A stretch of DNA of 64,000 bases from Chitinophaga varians (GCF_012641275.1 NZ_JABAIA010000001.1:3224001-3288000), one strand, 5' to 3'; counted from the stretch's first letter, positions 38,901 to 46,950 are shown. The notes: generated by a model not told the origin, from the letters alone. Made by a program: numbers and translations.

Positions 38901-39200
38901 ACCAAAACCTTCCTGCAGGATTATATCAGCGTGTATTACAAAACCAATGAAGCTAACCTGATCAGTAAAACTTTCGCCAAACTGCGCGAAGTAACTTTAG
39001 GCTACACACTGCCGGAGAGCCTGCTGAGAGGCACATTTATCCGCTCCGCCAACGTCTCTTTTGTAGGAAGAAACCTGCTCTATTTTGCCAAAAACAAAGA
39101 TGTGGACCTGGACCAGTACCCTGGTGCCGATCAGGGCTCTTCCACACTGCAAACGCCTACCACGCGCCGGTTTGGTTTTAACGTTAATCTCACTTTCTGA
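35991..39200 (+). CDS. SusC/RagA family TonB-linked outer-membrane transporter
   Basis: A 1069-residue transporter. The N-terminal signal (MQSNLRQALTQLCALLLLLLNVTAATA split, about residues 1-27) is followed by a CarboxypepD_reg domain (ITGKVLSAGDNQPVIGATV, about 30-48; SSIGF), DEVVVTALGIRKEVKRVGYA (a TonB box-like region and the start of the plug), a plug with VDGVPINSDTW and LKGASASALYGSRGLNG, and a barrel ending in RRFGFNVNLTF. It belongs with the SusD gene 11 bp downstream. The XRE-cupin gene upstream and the shared promoter motif link it to the DUF5690 transporter. The plug is shorter than in the other SusC of this window. Substrate unknown. Confidence 0.93.
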   Translation: MQSNLRQALTQLCALLLLLLNVTAATAQQAITGKVLSAGDNQPVIGATVKVAGAHRGAVTDANGNFNISANGTDILEVSSIGFLTGKYPVNNHNFISVLLQQDKKALDEVVVTALGIRKEVKRVGYAVQEVKGADLVKAREPNPINGLVGKVAGLTVGASAELLAAPMVQLRGNNINLYVVDGVPINSDTWNISPDDIESYTVLKGASASALYGSRGLNGAIMITTKKGSKDKRGYSIEFNSSTMFEKGFNAIPKVQDLYGPGDHGKYAFVDGKGAGVNDADYDVWGPKFEGQLIPQYDSPIDPATGKRTGTPWIARGKNNLQRFLRTGMLSTNNLAVSAHTDKADLRFSLSNSYQKGIVPNTALDIVNFNISAGYSFSPKLRLDGYLNYNRQSSDNFPDVTYGPNSLIYNTVIWAGADWSMDDMRNYWQPGKEGIQSIYAEYQRYHNPWFMAYEWLRGHHKTDLNGYAKLTYKLSDKLELMARTQVTSYDLIRTEKMPFSAHPYGREEGKGDYREDKRSLYENNTDVMLSYANVFPHKIGVRASVGGNARSYKYNSSFVSTNYLNAPGWYGFGNSRDPLYATSYSAPMLVLSAYGYVDIDLGKYATLSLTDRLDKASNLPVTHNTYSYPSVSLSTVVSDYVHLPEVISFLKFRGSYANVKGGFTVPTIGATPEANYPLGYGTEYQSSYDGPRYNMPVYSVSPVYGNQAAAYYARVIANPNLQPFTSKVTEVGMDVRFLKNRIGVDATYFTNLNGPRIYTLLLAPSTGDSAYLVNGVNTRKTGYEVSVNATPVKNPRGLTWTVTANWSTFQEKYVSIYGDYNKLNAYIGVGDRVDKFFGTKFVRTPDGQIINGPDGRPIVNPTQQYLGNASADWAWGINNSFSYKGFNLSFQFDGRVGGQMIDYIQQQTFRGGRNILTTEGAMGDARYQDYKGVKSWQGEGVVITNNVPIQYDNNGNVTNADKLQFAPNTTKTFLQDYISVYYKTNEANLISKTFAKLREVTLGYTLPESLLRGTFIRSANVSFVGRNLLYFAKNKDVDLDQYPGADQGSSTLQTPTTRRFGFNVNLTF

Positions 39201-39211
39201 TCCGCTTAAAC

Positions 39212-40807
39212 ATGAATTGTATGAAATCACTGAAAATAGTTGCCTTTGCTGCGTTGGCTGGTATGGCCTTCAGCAGTTGCAATAAAAAGTTTGAAGATTA
39301 TTCCATCAATACTAATAAACCCGCCAAAGTTCCGCCCAGCCTGGTACTGGGAGGCATTTTGGGAGATATGAACGCAGACAAGCCATGGAGCGCGGTGATG
39401 CGCTGGAACCAGTTTGACTGTTGTAACTATAACTACTATGGCGATCAGCGCTACGACTGGAACGGGGCTGATTTTTCCAGCTATTTCTCTCTGACCAACA
39501 TACAGCAGATGGAAACAGAAGCTGTCCGGCTGGGAGGAAAGGATGTAAATCCATATACTGCTTTGGGCAAATTTGCCCGTGCCTTTTTCTACTACCGGCT
39601 GTCCAGCCTCGTAGGAGATGTGCCAATGAAATCAGCGCTGTTGGGCAAAGACAACATCACCCCAACTTACGACGCGCAGAAAGCTGTATTTGTACAGATA
39701 CTGCAATGGCTGGAAGATGCCAATACCCAGCTGGCCGCACAGATAGCCAATCCCGATAAGTCCAATACCGCAGAAGGACAGGTGCTGAAAGGTGATTTTT
39801 ATTATGGCAACGATCTCACCAAATGGCAGCGCGCGGTAAACACGTTCCGTTTACGCGTGTTAATCGCACTGAGCAAAAAATCCGGTGATGCTGATATCAA
39901 TGTGGCGCAACAATTTAAAAATATCGTTGGTAATCCTGCTAAATACCCGCTGATGGAATCGATGGACCACAACATGCAGTTCATCTACAATAACATCAAC
40001 AAGTACCCGTCCAACCCGGATAACCTCGGCTTTGACGCTACCCGGTACAATATGTCGGCTACTTACCTTAATACGCTGGTGGGGCTTAATGATCCGAGGG
40101 CTTACGTGACCGCCGAGCCGGCCACCAAACAGATCAATGAGCTGCATAAGCTGCCTTCTGATATTACGGCCTATGTGGGCGCTTCTTCCGGTGAGAGCCA
40201 GGAAGATATGTCTTCTAAGATGTCTAACGTGGATACGGCCGTTTATTCCCTGCGCAGCAGAAGCCGTTACTATAGCAGCTATGCCGCCGAACCTGGTGTG
40301 ATCATCGGTTTCCCGGAACTGTGCTTTAACATGGCGGAGGCTATCAACCGTGGATGGATCACGGGGGACGCGGAAGCCTGGTACAAAAAAGGCATCAAAG
40401 CATCTCTGGGCTTTTATGGTATTCCTACAGAAGTGGCCGGCACTGTCAACAAAACGTATAAGGGTACCCGTTATGACGTGCCTTTCGATTTTGAGAACGG
40501 TTATTATCAACAGGCGACCGTTAAGTACCAGGGCAACAACGCCCAGGGCCTGACACAGATCCTGACGCAGAAATACCTCGCGTTCTTTGAAAACTCCGGC
40601 TGGGAGGCGTATTTCAACTGGCGCCGCACAGGAGTGCCTACCTTCCTGACGGGCGCAGGCACGGGCAACAGTGGCGTGCTCCCCAAGCGTTTCAAATATC
40701 CGGACACAGAGCGGTCTGCCAATACCGTTAACTGGACCGCTTCGCTGAAGAGCCAGTTCGGCGGCACCACCGATGATATTAATGCTGCTATGTGGCTCAT
40801 ACAATAA
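39212..40807 (+). CDS. SusD/RagB family nutrient-binding outer-membrane lipoprotein
   Basis: A 531-residue lipoprotein. The signal peptide MKSLKIVAFAALAGMAFSSC begins at Met 4 (ATG 39221), so that ATG may be the true start. The lipobox is FSSC, followed by NKKFEDYSINTNKP. The sequence belongs to the SusD-like_2 branch: FARAFFYYRLSSLVGDVPM (about residues 116-134), PELCFNMAEAINRGW (about 368-382) and QKYLAFFENSGWEAYFNWRRTGVP (in pieces, about 450-475). This branch is often linked to non-glycan substrates, though that is not certain. It is the last gene of its operon, ending at a strong terminator. Confidence 0.92.
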   Translation: MNCMKSLKIVAFAALAGMAFSSCNKKFEDYSINTNKPAKVPPSLVLGGILGDMNADKPWSAVMRWNQFDCCNYNYYGDQRYDWNGADFSSYFSLTNIQQMETEAVRLGGKDVNPYTALGKFARAFFYYRLSSLVGDVPMKSALLGKDNITPTYDAQKAVFVQILQWLEDANTQLAAQIANPDKSNTAEGQVLKGDFYYGNDLTKWQRAVNTFRLRVLIALSKKSGDADINVAQQFKNIVGNPAKYPLMESMDHNMQFIYNNINKYPSNPDNLGFDATRYNMSATYLNTLVGLNDPRAYVTAEPATKQINELHKLPSDITAYVGASSGESQEDMSSKMSNVDTAVYSLRSRSRYYSSYAAEPGVIIGFPELCFNMAEAINRGWITGDAEAWYKKGIKASLGFYGIPTEVAGTVNKTYKGTRYDVPFDFENGYYQQATVKYQGNNAQGLTQILTQKYLAFFENSGWEAYFNWRRTGVPTFLTGAGTGNSGVLPKRFKYPDTERSANTVNWTASLKSQFGGTTDDINAAMWLIQ

Positions 40808-40829
40808 CAAAAACAACATAAAGCCTGAT

Positions 40830-40861
40830 GGCCCGGACAGATCGCTGTCCGGGCCTTTTTT
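40830..40861 (+). terminator. Strong intrinsic terminator after SusCD pair 2
   Basis: GGCCCGGACAG (40830-40840) and CTGTCCGGGCC (40845-40855) form a perfect 11-bp stem with a 4-nt loop, followed by six T. Confidence 0.93.
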
Positions 40862-40884
40862 ATGGCCGTCTGACTATACCGTTA

Positions 40885-40951
40885 TTTAGTAATACTTAAC
40901 AATTAGTTCAGTATTGCTTAACAATTAGTTTACATTGGATAGGCACCTTTG
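40885..40951 (+). promoter_or_regulatory. Paired CTTAAC boxes and -7 element before the DUF5690 gene
   Basis: Two 22-bp tandem units, TTTAGTAATACTTAAC... and TTCAGTATTGCTTAAC..., both ending in AATTAG, put CTTAAC at 40895-40900 and 40917-40922. CCTTTG follows at 40946-40951. Spacings (22 and 29 bp) equal those before the SusC gene at 35991. The second box would lie near -36 to -41, next to the -33 region. Confidence 0.65.
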
Positions 40952-40971
40952 ACCCAAATATTGAATGGAAA

Positions 40972-42273
40972 ATGCTGACTATTCCCTGGATACAGAAGCG
41001 GCTGGAGCGGGCGCCGAATGTTGTTTTGTCTTTGTACGCCGCATTGGTGGCCTTTGGGACCTATTCCTGCATGTACGCTTTCAGGAAACCATTTACGGCA
41101 GGCATATTTGAAGGACTTTCTTTTTGGGGAGTGGACTATAAGATCTGGCTGGTGATCAGTCAGACGATCGGGTATGCCTGTAGCAAGTTCTACGGCATCC
41201 GTTTTATTGCGGAAATGAAGGGCAGCAACAGGGCGCAGTATATTATGATGCTGATCCTGATTTCATGGGCGGCATTGCTGGGCTTTGCCCTAGTGCCGGC
41301 GCCGTTTAATATAGCCTTTCTCTTTATTAACGGTTTTCCGCTGGGCATGATCTGGGGACTGGTGTTCAGCTACCTGGAAGGCAGGCGGAGCACAGAGTTT
41401 ATGGGTGCTGTATTATCCATCAGTTTTATTTTTTCTTCCGGGTTTGTAAAATCTGCCGGTAAGATGACCATCATATCCTGGCATGTTTCTGAATCCTGGA
41501 TGCCTTTTGTAACGGGCCTGTTGTTTCTGGTACCTATTTTCATTTTCATCCTGCTGCTGGAGCAGATACCGCCGCCGGGCGCGGAAGATGTGCAAATGCG
41601 TACGAAAAGAGTGCCTATGAACAAACAGGAGCGCAGGCGTTTTTTGCAAACGTTCCTGCCTGGCCTGGTGTTGCTGATCGGCAGTTATGTATTGCTGACC
41701 GTGCTGCGTGACATGCGTGACAACTTCGCTGCTGACATCTGGAAAGACCTCGGCTATGGAGCAGATACCGGTATCTTTACCCGTACCGAAATACCCGTGT
41801 CTGTGGCTATTATTGCCATCATGGGAATGCTGGTATTTGTGAAGAACAACTATCAGGCATTTATGCTGAATCATGTGATCGTGATTTCCGGGTTCCTGAT
41901 AGCGCTCGTCAGCACACTGGCATTCCGGCAGCATCGCCTGGACCCGGTGTGGTGGATGACACTGACAGGACTGGGATTGTATATGGGATATATTCCCTTC
42001 AACTGTATATTCTTCGAACGACTGATAGCGGTATTTAAATACGCCAGCAATGTGGGCTTTATCATGTATGTGGCTGATTCCTTCGGATACCTGGGCAGCG
42101 TAGGGGTGATGCTGTTCAAGAACGCCAGTCATCTGCCCCTGTCATGGAGCCAGTTTTTTGGCGACGCTGTAGTAGGAGTCTGTGTCACAGGAATTGTAAT
42201 GATGGTGGTATCTTCCTGGTATTTCAAAAAAAAGTATAACGGTGACAGCCTCAAGCTAGGAATGGTGAACTAA
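40972..42273 (+). CDS. DUF5690 family multipass membrane transporter
   Basis: A 433-residue inner-membrane protein with about 12 hydrophobic helices in two halves, as in major-facilitator transporters. The start LYAALVAFGTYSCMYAFRKPFTAG (in pieces, about residues 22-45) and the IWLVISQTIGYACSKFYGI segment (about 58-76) are typical of DUF5690. A cytoplasmic loop (about 205-230) is rich in Arg/Lys. The family has no assigned substrate that I know of. Because its promoter repeats the array before the SusCD operon, I infer that it carries the same substrate, or its breakdown product, across the inner membrane after SusCD import. Confidence 0.78.
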   Translation: MLTIPWIQKRLERAPNVVLSLYAALVAFGTYSCMYAFRKPFTAGIFEGLSFWGVDYKIWLVISQTIGYACSKFYGIRFIAEMKGSNRAQYIMMLILISWAALLGFALVPAPFNIAFLFINGFPLGMIWGLVFSYLEGRRSTEFMGAVLSISFIFSSGFVKSAGKMTIISWHVSESWMPFVTGLLFLVPIFIFILLLEQIPPPGAEDVQMRTKRVPMNKQERRRFLQTFLPGLVLLIGSYVLLTVLRDMRDNFAADIWKDLGYGADTGIFTRTEIPVSVAIIAIMGMLVFVKNNYQAFMLNHVIVISGFLIALVSTLAFRQHRLDPVWWMTLTGLGLYMGYIPFNCIFFERLIAVFKYASNVGFIMYVADSFGYLGSVGVMLFKNASHLPLSWSQFFGDAVVGVCVTGIVMMVVSSWYFKKKYNGDSLKLGMVN

Positions 42274-42274
42274 T

Positions 42275-42312
42275 AAAAAAAGCGAAACTGAAATTTCAGT
42301 TTCGCTTTTTTA
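42275..42312. terminator. Bidirectional terminator between DUF5690 gene and tatA
   Basis: A perfect palindrome with half AAGCGAAACTGAAA centred at 42293/42294 and flanked by A and T runs. It serves the convergent genes on both sides. Confidence 0.93.
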
Positions 42313-42333
42313 ATAGCTTTCTTATGCAGGTAT

Positions 42334-42543
42334 TTATGCCTTAGGCGCTTCTTTAGAGTCTTTTTTTGCAGGTTCATCTTTGGCATCTTTGAACTCGCGT
42401 ATGCCACTACCCAAACCACGCATTAACTCAGGTATCTTTTTACCGCCAAACAAGAGGAGAACTACCAGTGCGATCAGCAGTAATTCTTTGATACCGATTT
42501 CCTGCAGAAACAAAAACGGGATATTCAAAAGTGATGTTGCCAT
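42334..42543 (-). CDS. tatA: Twin-arginine translocase subunit TatA/TatE
   Basis: A 69-residue protein. A short N-terminus, one transmembrane helix ([21 protein letters not shown], about residues 20-40, with the FGGKKIPEL hinge), an amphipathic helix ([14 protein letters not shown]) and a charged Lys/Asp/Glu tail. It forms the pore of the Tat pathway, which exports folded proteins. tatC and tatB are not in the window. It lies downstream of the cobalamin genes on the same strand, separated by about 130 bp, and is probably a separate unit. Confidence 0.95.
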   Translation of the reverse strand: MATSLLNIPFLFLQEIGIKELLLIALVVLLLFGGKKIPELMRGLGSGIREFKDAKDEPAKKDSKEAPKA

Positions 42544-42675
42544 TATAAACTGTTTTTTATTGTGTGCTTTTAATATACGGCGATTCCAGACATAAAGTTA
42601 GCACGAAATCAGAGTTTTTTCGACTTTTGCCCAGATATTTGAGAATTTTAATCTAATTCTCATAAACACAATAAA

Positions 42676-43233
42676 TTACGAATTATAAAAAATAACTTTT
42701 ATATCTCCGTTCTCCACTTGTAGTTGTGAAATCCGGCCATATTGGACCTTCAGATCAAAGGAATCCACAAGTGGCGTATTAGTGGCGTGGGCAAGAATGG
42801 AGCGGATGACGCCGCCATGTGTGACCAGCACCGCATTATTGCCTTTTTCGATGATTTCTTCTACGACAGCCATGGTCCGGAGATAGAGCTCTTCATAACT
42901 TTCGCCCTGCGGCACTTTCGCCTGCACAAAATCATCGGCCCAGGTTTGCAGCTCTTCCTTGCCAATGGCTTCCCAGGCCAGCATTTCCCATGCGCCGAAG
43001 TTCATTTCCTTCAGCCGTTCATCGGTAATTACCTTGTCGCCAAACAGCGTGGTGGCCAGTTTATGACAACGTAGTAACGGGCTGCTATATACGTCGAAAT
43101 CGCCTTCCGGCAGTTTCGCCTTTACTGCGGCGGCTTCCGTTTCAAAAGTGTCAGCTACGTCAATATCTGAAAAACCGTAACAGATGCCGCTTTCGATAGC
43201 CGGCGTAGTATGTCTTATGAGGTATATTTCCAT
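42676..43233 (-). CDS. cobC: Alpha-ribazole phosphatase, histidine phosphatase family
   Basis: About 185 residues. The phosphohistidine motif LIRHT (about residues 4-8) and the second catalytic His in VLVTHGGVIRSIL (about 135-147) mark the histidine phosphatase superfamily. The place in the operon points to CobC, which removes phosphate in the last step of nucleotide-loop assembly. The second residue of the motif is T instead of the common G, as in many CobC proteins. I take the ATG at 43233 (MEIYLIRHT); a further ATG at 43251 would lengthen the overlap with cobS. The chosen start overlaps the cobS end by 19 bp. Confidence 0.85.
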   Translation of the reverse strand: MEIYLIRHTTPAIESGICYGFSDIDVADTFETEAAAVKAKLPEGDFDVYSSPLLRCHKLATTLFGDKVITDERLKEMNFGAWEMLAWEAIGKEELQTWADDFVQAKVPQGESYEELYLRTMAVVEEIIEKGNNAVLVTHGGVIRSILAHATNTPLVDSFDLKVQYGRISQLQVENGDIKVIFYNS

Positions 43234-43994
43234 GCGAGAATGCAAAAACACAAATATATGACTGTTTCAGAAACCTGCTGTACGGCCCCAAGGCAATCGC
43301 CGGTATAACCACCAATCCATTTGCTCATGAGACGGGCCATGTACCAGCGTACCAGAAACAGTGATGGCAGTATCAGCAGCAGGGCATAGTTGCCGGTAAA
43401 GGCAATTACCGCCAGCAGGGGAAGCAGCCCGAAAGCGCCCGCCAGTGCCAGGTCAGGCAGCTGAATGCCTTTGGATACGGGCTTGGCTTTACTGTCTTCA
43501 TTTTCCCTGACATACTGATGGGTGTAGATAATACTAACGGCCACAAAGCGGCTCAACGGCTGCGCTATGATCACGGCCAGCATCACCTTGTTGAGCGTAA
43601 GCGGCACCAGGCAGATATATTTCAGCGTCATCAGCAGTAACAGCCCCAGCATGCCATAAGTGCCGATGCGGCTGTCTTTCATGATTTCCAGTATCTTTTC
43701 TTTGGTCCAACCGCCGCCGAAGCCATCACACATATCGGCAAAACCATCTTCATGAAAAGCGCCGGTCACCCAGATGCTGATAATGATTGACAGCAGTACC
43801 GCCACCAGCCGGGGAGCGATATCGCCGAAAGCATATAACACGGCCAGCATGAAGCTGCCGGTGATCCAGCCTATCAGGGGCAGATAACGGGTAGCTTTAT
43901 TAAGCATTTCAGGACTATAGGGCGCGCTAACGGTAACGGGTATACGTGTGTAAAACATGATGGCGGTTAGCAGGAGCTGCCACTGTTTCTTCAT
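43215..43994 (-). CDS. cobS: Adenosylcobinamide-GDP ribazoletransferase
   Basis: A 259-residue polytopic membrane enzyme that joins adenosylcobinamide-GDP to alpha-ribazole phosphate. The N-terminus is MFYTRIPV-like (FYTRIPVTV, about residues 16-24). The acidic catalytic motif is FHEDGFADMCDGFGGG (about 82-97), followed by MKDSRIGTYG (about 107-116). About six hydrophobic helices follow. Its ATG overlaps the cobT stop by 4 bp (ATGA), so the two are translationally coupled. It acts in the inner membrane. Confidence 0.95.
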   Translation of the reverse strand: MKKQWQLLLTAIMFYTRIPVTVSAPYSPEMLNKATRYLPLIGWITGSFMLAVLYAFGDIAPRLVAVLLSIIISIWVTGAFHEDGFADMCDGFGGGWTKEKILEIMKDSRIGTYGMLGLLLLMTLKYICLVPLTLNKVMLAVIIAQPLSRFVAVSIIYTHQYVRENEDSKAKPVSKGIQLPDLALAGAFGLLPLLAVIAFTGNYALLLILPSLFLVRWYMARLMSKWIGGYTGDCLGAVQQVSETVIYLCFCILAWKYTS

Positions 43995-45034
43995 ATCGTA
44001 CGGTTTGAAACCTGGGCGCTGTTGAAGCTCGCCATTTCCTGCAGAAACAGCACAGCGCTTTGGATGACAGGAATAGCCATGGCGGCGCCGGTACCTTCAC
44101 CGAGGCGCATGTCCAGCTCCAGCAATGGTTTTACGCCGAGAGACTGTAACATGGCCCTGTGGCCTTTTTCTTCTGAGCAATGTGCGAACACACAATAATC
44201 CTTTACGGCAGGTTGCATGGCTACGGCGGCCAGCAGCGCGGACGAAACAATAAATCCGTCAATCACCACCATCATTTTCAGGGCCGCGGCCTGTAGGATG
44301 GCGCCGGTGATCATGGCAATTTCAAAACCGCCATAAGTCGCCAGTGCCAGCTCGGGGGTGGGTGGTTTGAGATGGTGGGCCAGCACCTGTTGCAGGATGG
44401 ATTTCTTCTGCGCCAGCTGCTGGGCATTGCTGCCGGTACCGGTGCCTACACAATCGGCAATGGACATACCGGTAAAGTGGCTCATGAGCAACGCTGCCGA
44501 CGAGGTGTTGCCAATACCCATTTCGCCAAACCCGATGATGTTGCAGCCCGTCGCGTGGGCCAGCTTCACTTCTTCGGCGCCGGCGGCCATGGCCAGCCGG
44601 CACTGGTCCGGAGACATGGCGGGGCCATGCAGGTAGTTCTGTGTGCCGCAGGCTATCTTACGGTCATGCAGCAACGGATGGGCCGGGAACTCGTGATTAA
44701 CGCCGGCATCGACTACCGTCAGCTGCAACCGGTGCTGCCGGCAGAATACATTAATGGCCGCGCCGCCCTGCAGGAAATTATATACCATCTGCGCGGTAAC
44801 AGCCTGCGGAAAGGGATTGACCAGCCCTTCGGCGGCAATGCCATGGTCGCCGGCAAAAACAATAAGGTGGGGATTGCGTAATTCGGGAGTAAGGCTGTTT
44901 TGGATCAATCCGGCCTGTAATGCCAGCTGTTCCAGCCTGCCCAGGGAACCGGGCGGTTTTGTTTTCTGATCGATCTTGTCCTGTAAGGCGGCTTTCAGCG
45001 CTTCGGACAAAGGGGAGACGACAATCTGCATCAT
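43991..45034 (-). CDS. cobT: Nicotinate-nucleotide--dimethylbenzimidazole phosphoribosyltransferase
   Basis: A 347-residue enzyme that makes alpha-ribazole phosphate, the lower-ligand nucleotide of cobalamin. Readable motifs are KTKPPGSLGRLEQLALQ (about residues 23-39), FAGDHGIAAEGL (about 65-76), GFGEMGIGNTSSAALL (about 173-188, including the catalytic Glu region) and RLGEGTGAAMA (about 318-328). The length is typical. It lies 8 bp after cobU and overlaps cobS by 4 bp. The specificity for the lower base cannot be read from sequence. Confidence 0.96.
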   Translation of the reverse strand: MMQIVVSPLSEALKAALQDKIDQKTKPPGSLGRLEQLALQAGLIQNSLTPELRNPHLIVFAGDHGIAAEGLVNPFPQAVTAQMVYNFLQGGAAINVFCRQHRLQLTVVDAGVNHEFPAHPLLHDRKIACGTQNYLHGPAMSPDQCRLAMAAGAEEVKLAHATGCNIIGFGEMGIGNTSSAALLMSHFTGMSIADCVGTGTGSNAQQLAQKKSILQQVLAHHLKPPTPELALATYGGFEIAMITGAILQAAALKMMVVIDGFIVSSALLAAVAMQPAVKDYCVFAHCSEEKGHRAMLQSLGVKPLLELDMRLGEGTGAAMAIPVIQSAVLFLQEMASFNSAQVSNRTI

Positions 45035-45042
45035 GTTATGTT

Positions 45043-45558
45043 TTATAGGTCTCTTTTCTTTATTACAACCGGAATACCGGAAACCATTAGTATGACGGTA
45101 TCGGCTATACGTGCAATATATTGGTTGGCCCAGCCCTGAAGGTCTGTGAACTTGCGGCCGACGGCTGTTTCGGCGTGCAGGCCCATTCCCAGTTCATTGG
45201 TTACAATGAGGAAATGCCCTGGCAGCTCCCGCAGCGCGTCGATCTCCGCCTGTAGCGATGCCAGTGCTTTGTCAATGTCATAATCGTGGAGCGTAAAAAA
45301 ATTAGTGAGCCACAACGTTACGCAGTCTATCACTACTGTCCGTCCTGCCAGCGGCAGCCGGCTTACATACAGCTCTTCTTCATAGTTGGTCCAGGAAGGG
45401 CCGCGCTCTGACTGGTGCTGCCGGATACGGGCCGCAAAATCCTCGTCCCATATTTTGGCGGTGGCCACATATACCGGCGGCTGGCCGGAAGCCAGCGCCT
45501 GTTCTTGTGCATACCGGCTTTTACCGGAACGGGCGCCACCTGTAACGAGTGTGATCAT
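45043..45558 (-). CDS. cobU: Adenosylcobinamide kinase / adenosylcobinamide-phosphate guanylyltransferase
   Basis: A 171-residue bifunctional enzyme that activates adenosylcobinamide to the GDP form. The P-loop TGGARSGKSRYAQ is at about residues 6-18, followed by DCVTLWLTN (about 79-87) and VTNELGMGL (about 119-127). Its ATG is immediately behind the T-run of a hairpin at 45572-45608, leaving no room for an ordinary promoter between them, so expression depends on readthrough from the upstream gene or on a promoter inside the hairpin. It is the first of four co-linear corrinoid salvage genes. Confidence 0.95.
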   Translation of the reverse strand: MITLVTGGARSGKSRYAQEQALASGQPPVYVATAKIWDEDFAARIRQHQSERGPSWTNYEEELYVSRLPLAGRTVVIDCVTLWLTNFFTLHDYDIDKALASLQAEIDALRELPGHFLIVTNELGMGLHAETAVGRKFTDLQGWANQYIARIADTVILMVSGIPVVIKKRDL

Positions 45559-45559
45559 G

Positions 45560-45608
45560 ATAAAAAGAAAACGCGCTGTACATGACGGGATGCGTCATGT
45601 ACAGCGCG
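45560..45608 (-). terminator. Terminator/attenuator hairpin directly before cobU
   Basis: CGCGCTGTACATGACG (45572-45587) and CGTCATGTACAGCGCG (45593-45608) are perfect 16-bp arms with a 5-nt loop. On the minus strand they are followed by TTTTCTTTTTA, which ends at the cobU ATG. It separates the beta-propeller lipoprotein gene from the cob genes. Confidence 0.88.
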
Positions 45609-45618
45609 CGCTGTTTAA

Positions 45619-46950
45619 TTAGTTATTGAATACGGGAATAGCCGGGAAGAAATAGCCGGTATATGGAATACTTTTCACCACAGCGCCGGAAGTGGCGTTA
45701 TAGATAAAGAGCGTATTCTTTTCAAAATGAGTGCCATAGCCGGGTTCTACACCGGTAGCCACCAGGGTGTTGTTACCCGGGTTGTACCGGAACCCTGCGC
45801 CATACAGTTCTCTGTCGGCCGGCAGAGTAACGAAAGGCGTCTGCAGGGAGGCTGCATTACCAGGCTGGTATTTATAGATTTCTTTACCATTGATGCCCCA
45901 GTCATTGGTTTTGGCAATGAAGACCGCATTTTCGATGGTGGAGGCAGTGATCATTGTCCCGTTCCATGCGCCCCATGCGCCATAAACCGGGAAGGGCAGC
46001 GCGATGGTATTGACCGCCAGCGTAGTGGAGTTGATGGCATACAGGTTCTGGCCCTGGCCTGCCCATACAGTGCCGTCAGGAGTGGCTGCCAGGCCGATGT
46101 CTGCCTTTACCAGTGTGGCCGCAATGCTGAAATCACTGGCATTGAGGACTACGATACCGGCTGACTCAGACATCACAAAAACATAATTGCCGGCTTTCAG
46201 CATACCGCCCACCTGGCCGGTGATACCGGCAATTTTAGCGCCTATGGCAAGCGAGCCGAGATCTACCGGGTACACGCCGTCGGTGGTGGAAAGCAGGCCG
46301 GTACTGTTGTTTACAGGACAAAACGCGTTGGCGGTGGCCGGTGGCTGCGCAGTGCGGCCCAGCTCTTTCATGGAATGAGCATCGGCGGCTACCATCGGCG
46401 CATCTTTGGACACCAGGTAAATCCGGTTGTTGAAAATAACGCCGTATTCGGCAGTAGTGCCCAGTGTTTTACCAGGATTTTCCCGGGAGTAGACGTTCTG
46501 GTAAAGGGTGTCTTCTCCATAGCGGTAGAAATTCACATCCCCGTTTGAATGCCCAAACCAGCCTTCATTCACAATGAAGAAACCATTGTCATACTTGTCA
46601 ATTACCCTGATCTGGTAAAAATAGGAGTTGAGACTGTTGCCCGCACTTACCTTAAAAGAGATCGTATAATTGCCGGAAGCGGTGGGCTTAAAGGTATAGG
46701 TGGAATCAGTGCCTGCGACAACTCCGTTTACCAGCCAGAGGAAGGTAGGTTCTTTGGCATTGGTGAGTTGAGGGCGTAATACACGGGTATCACCAACGGC
46801 AATGGTGTCTTTACCATCTTTAAGTCCGGGGTTGCTGATAACAGGAATGACCACTTCTGCCACATTATCTTTCTGACAGGCGGAAAAAGTCAGCAATGCA
46901 GCTGCTGCCAGGAGAAAGAGCTGTTGCAGATGGCATGTAAATCTACGCAT
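45619..46950 (-). CDS. DUF5074 beta-propeller lipoprotein, BtuG-like (candidate cobalamin binder)
   Basis: A 443-residue lipoprotein. The signal ends at the lipobox TFSAC (about Cys 25). Residues 30-115 form a PKD/Ig-like domain (PTFLWLVNGVVAGTDSTYTF), and residues 120-440 form a YncE/DUF5074-type beta-propeller with repeated short strands (GFFIVNEGWFGHSNGDVNFY, YGVIFNNRIYLVS, WAGQGQNLYAI). In Bacteroides the surface propeller BtuG binds B12 with high affinity and hands it to BtuB. The position here, in a locus with btuB and the cob genes, supports the same job; the sequence assignment itself is by architecture. An 88-bp inverted repeat lies between it and the upstream gene. Confidence 0.75.
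   Translation of the reverse strand: MRRFTCHLQQLFLLAAAALLTFSACQKDNVAEVVIPVISNPGLKDGKDTIAVGDTRVLRPQLTNAKEPTFLWLVNGVVAGTDSTYTFKPTASGNYTISFKVSAGNSLNSYFYQIRVIDKYDNGFFIVNEGWFGHSNGDVNFYRYGEDTLYQNVYSRENPGKTLGTTAEYGVIFNNRIYLVSKDAPMVAADAHSMKELGRTAQPPATANAFCPVNNSTGLLSTTDGVYPVDLGSLAIGAKIAGITGQVGGMLKAGNYVFVMSESAGIVVLNASDFSIAATLVKADIGLAATPDGTVWAGQGQNLYAINSTTLAVNTIALPFPVYGAWGAWNGTMITASTIENAVFIAKTNDWGINGKEIYKYQPGNAASLQTPFVTLPADRELYGAGFRYNPGNNTLVATGVEPGYGTHFEKNTLFIYNATSGAVVKSIPYTGYFFPAIPVFNN

Noticed and set aside
40885..40935. CRISPR array
   Set aside because: The two 22-bp direct repeats have no spacers and match a promoter-proximal operator pair; no cas genes are present.
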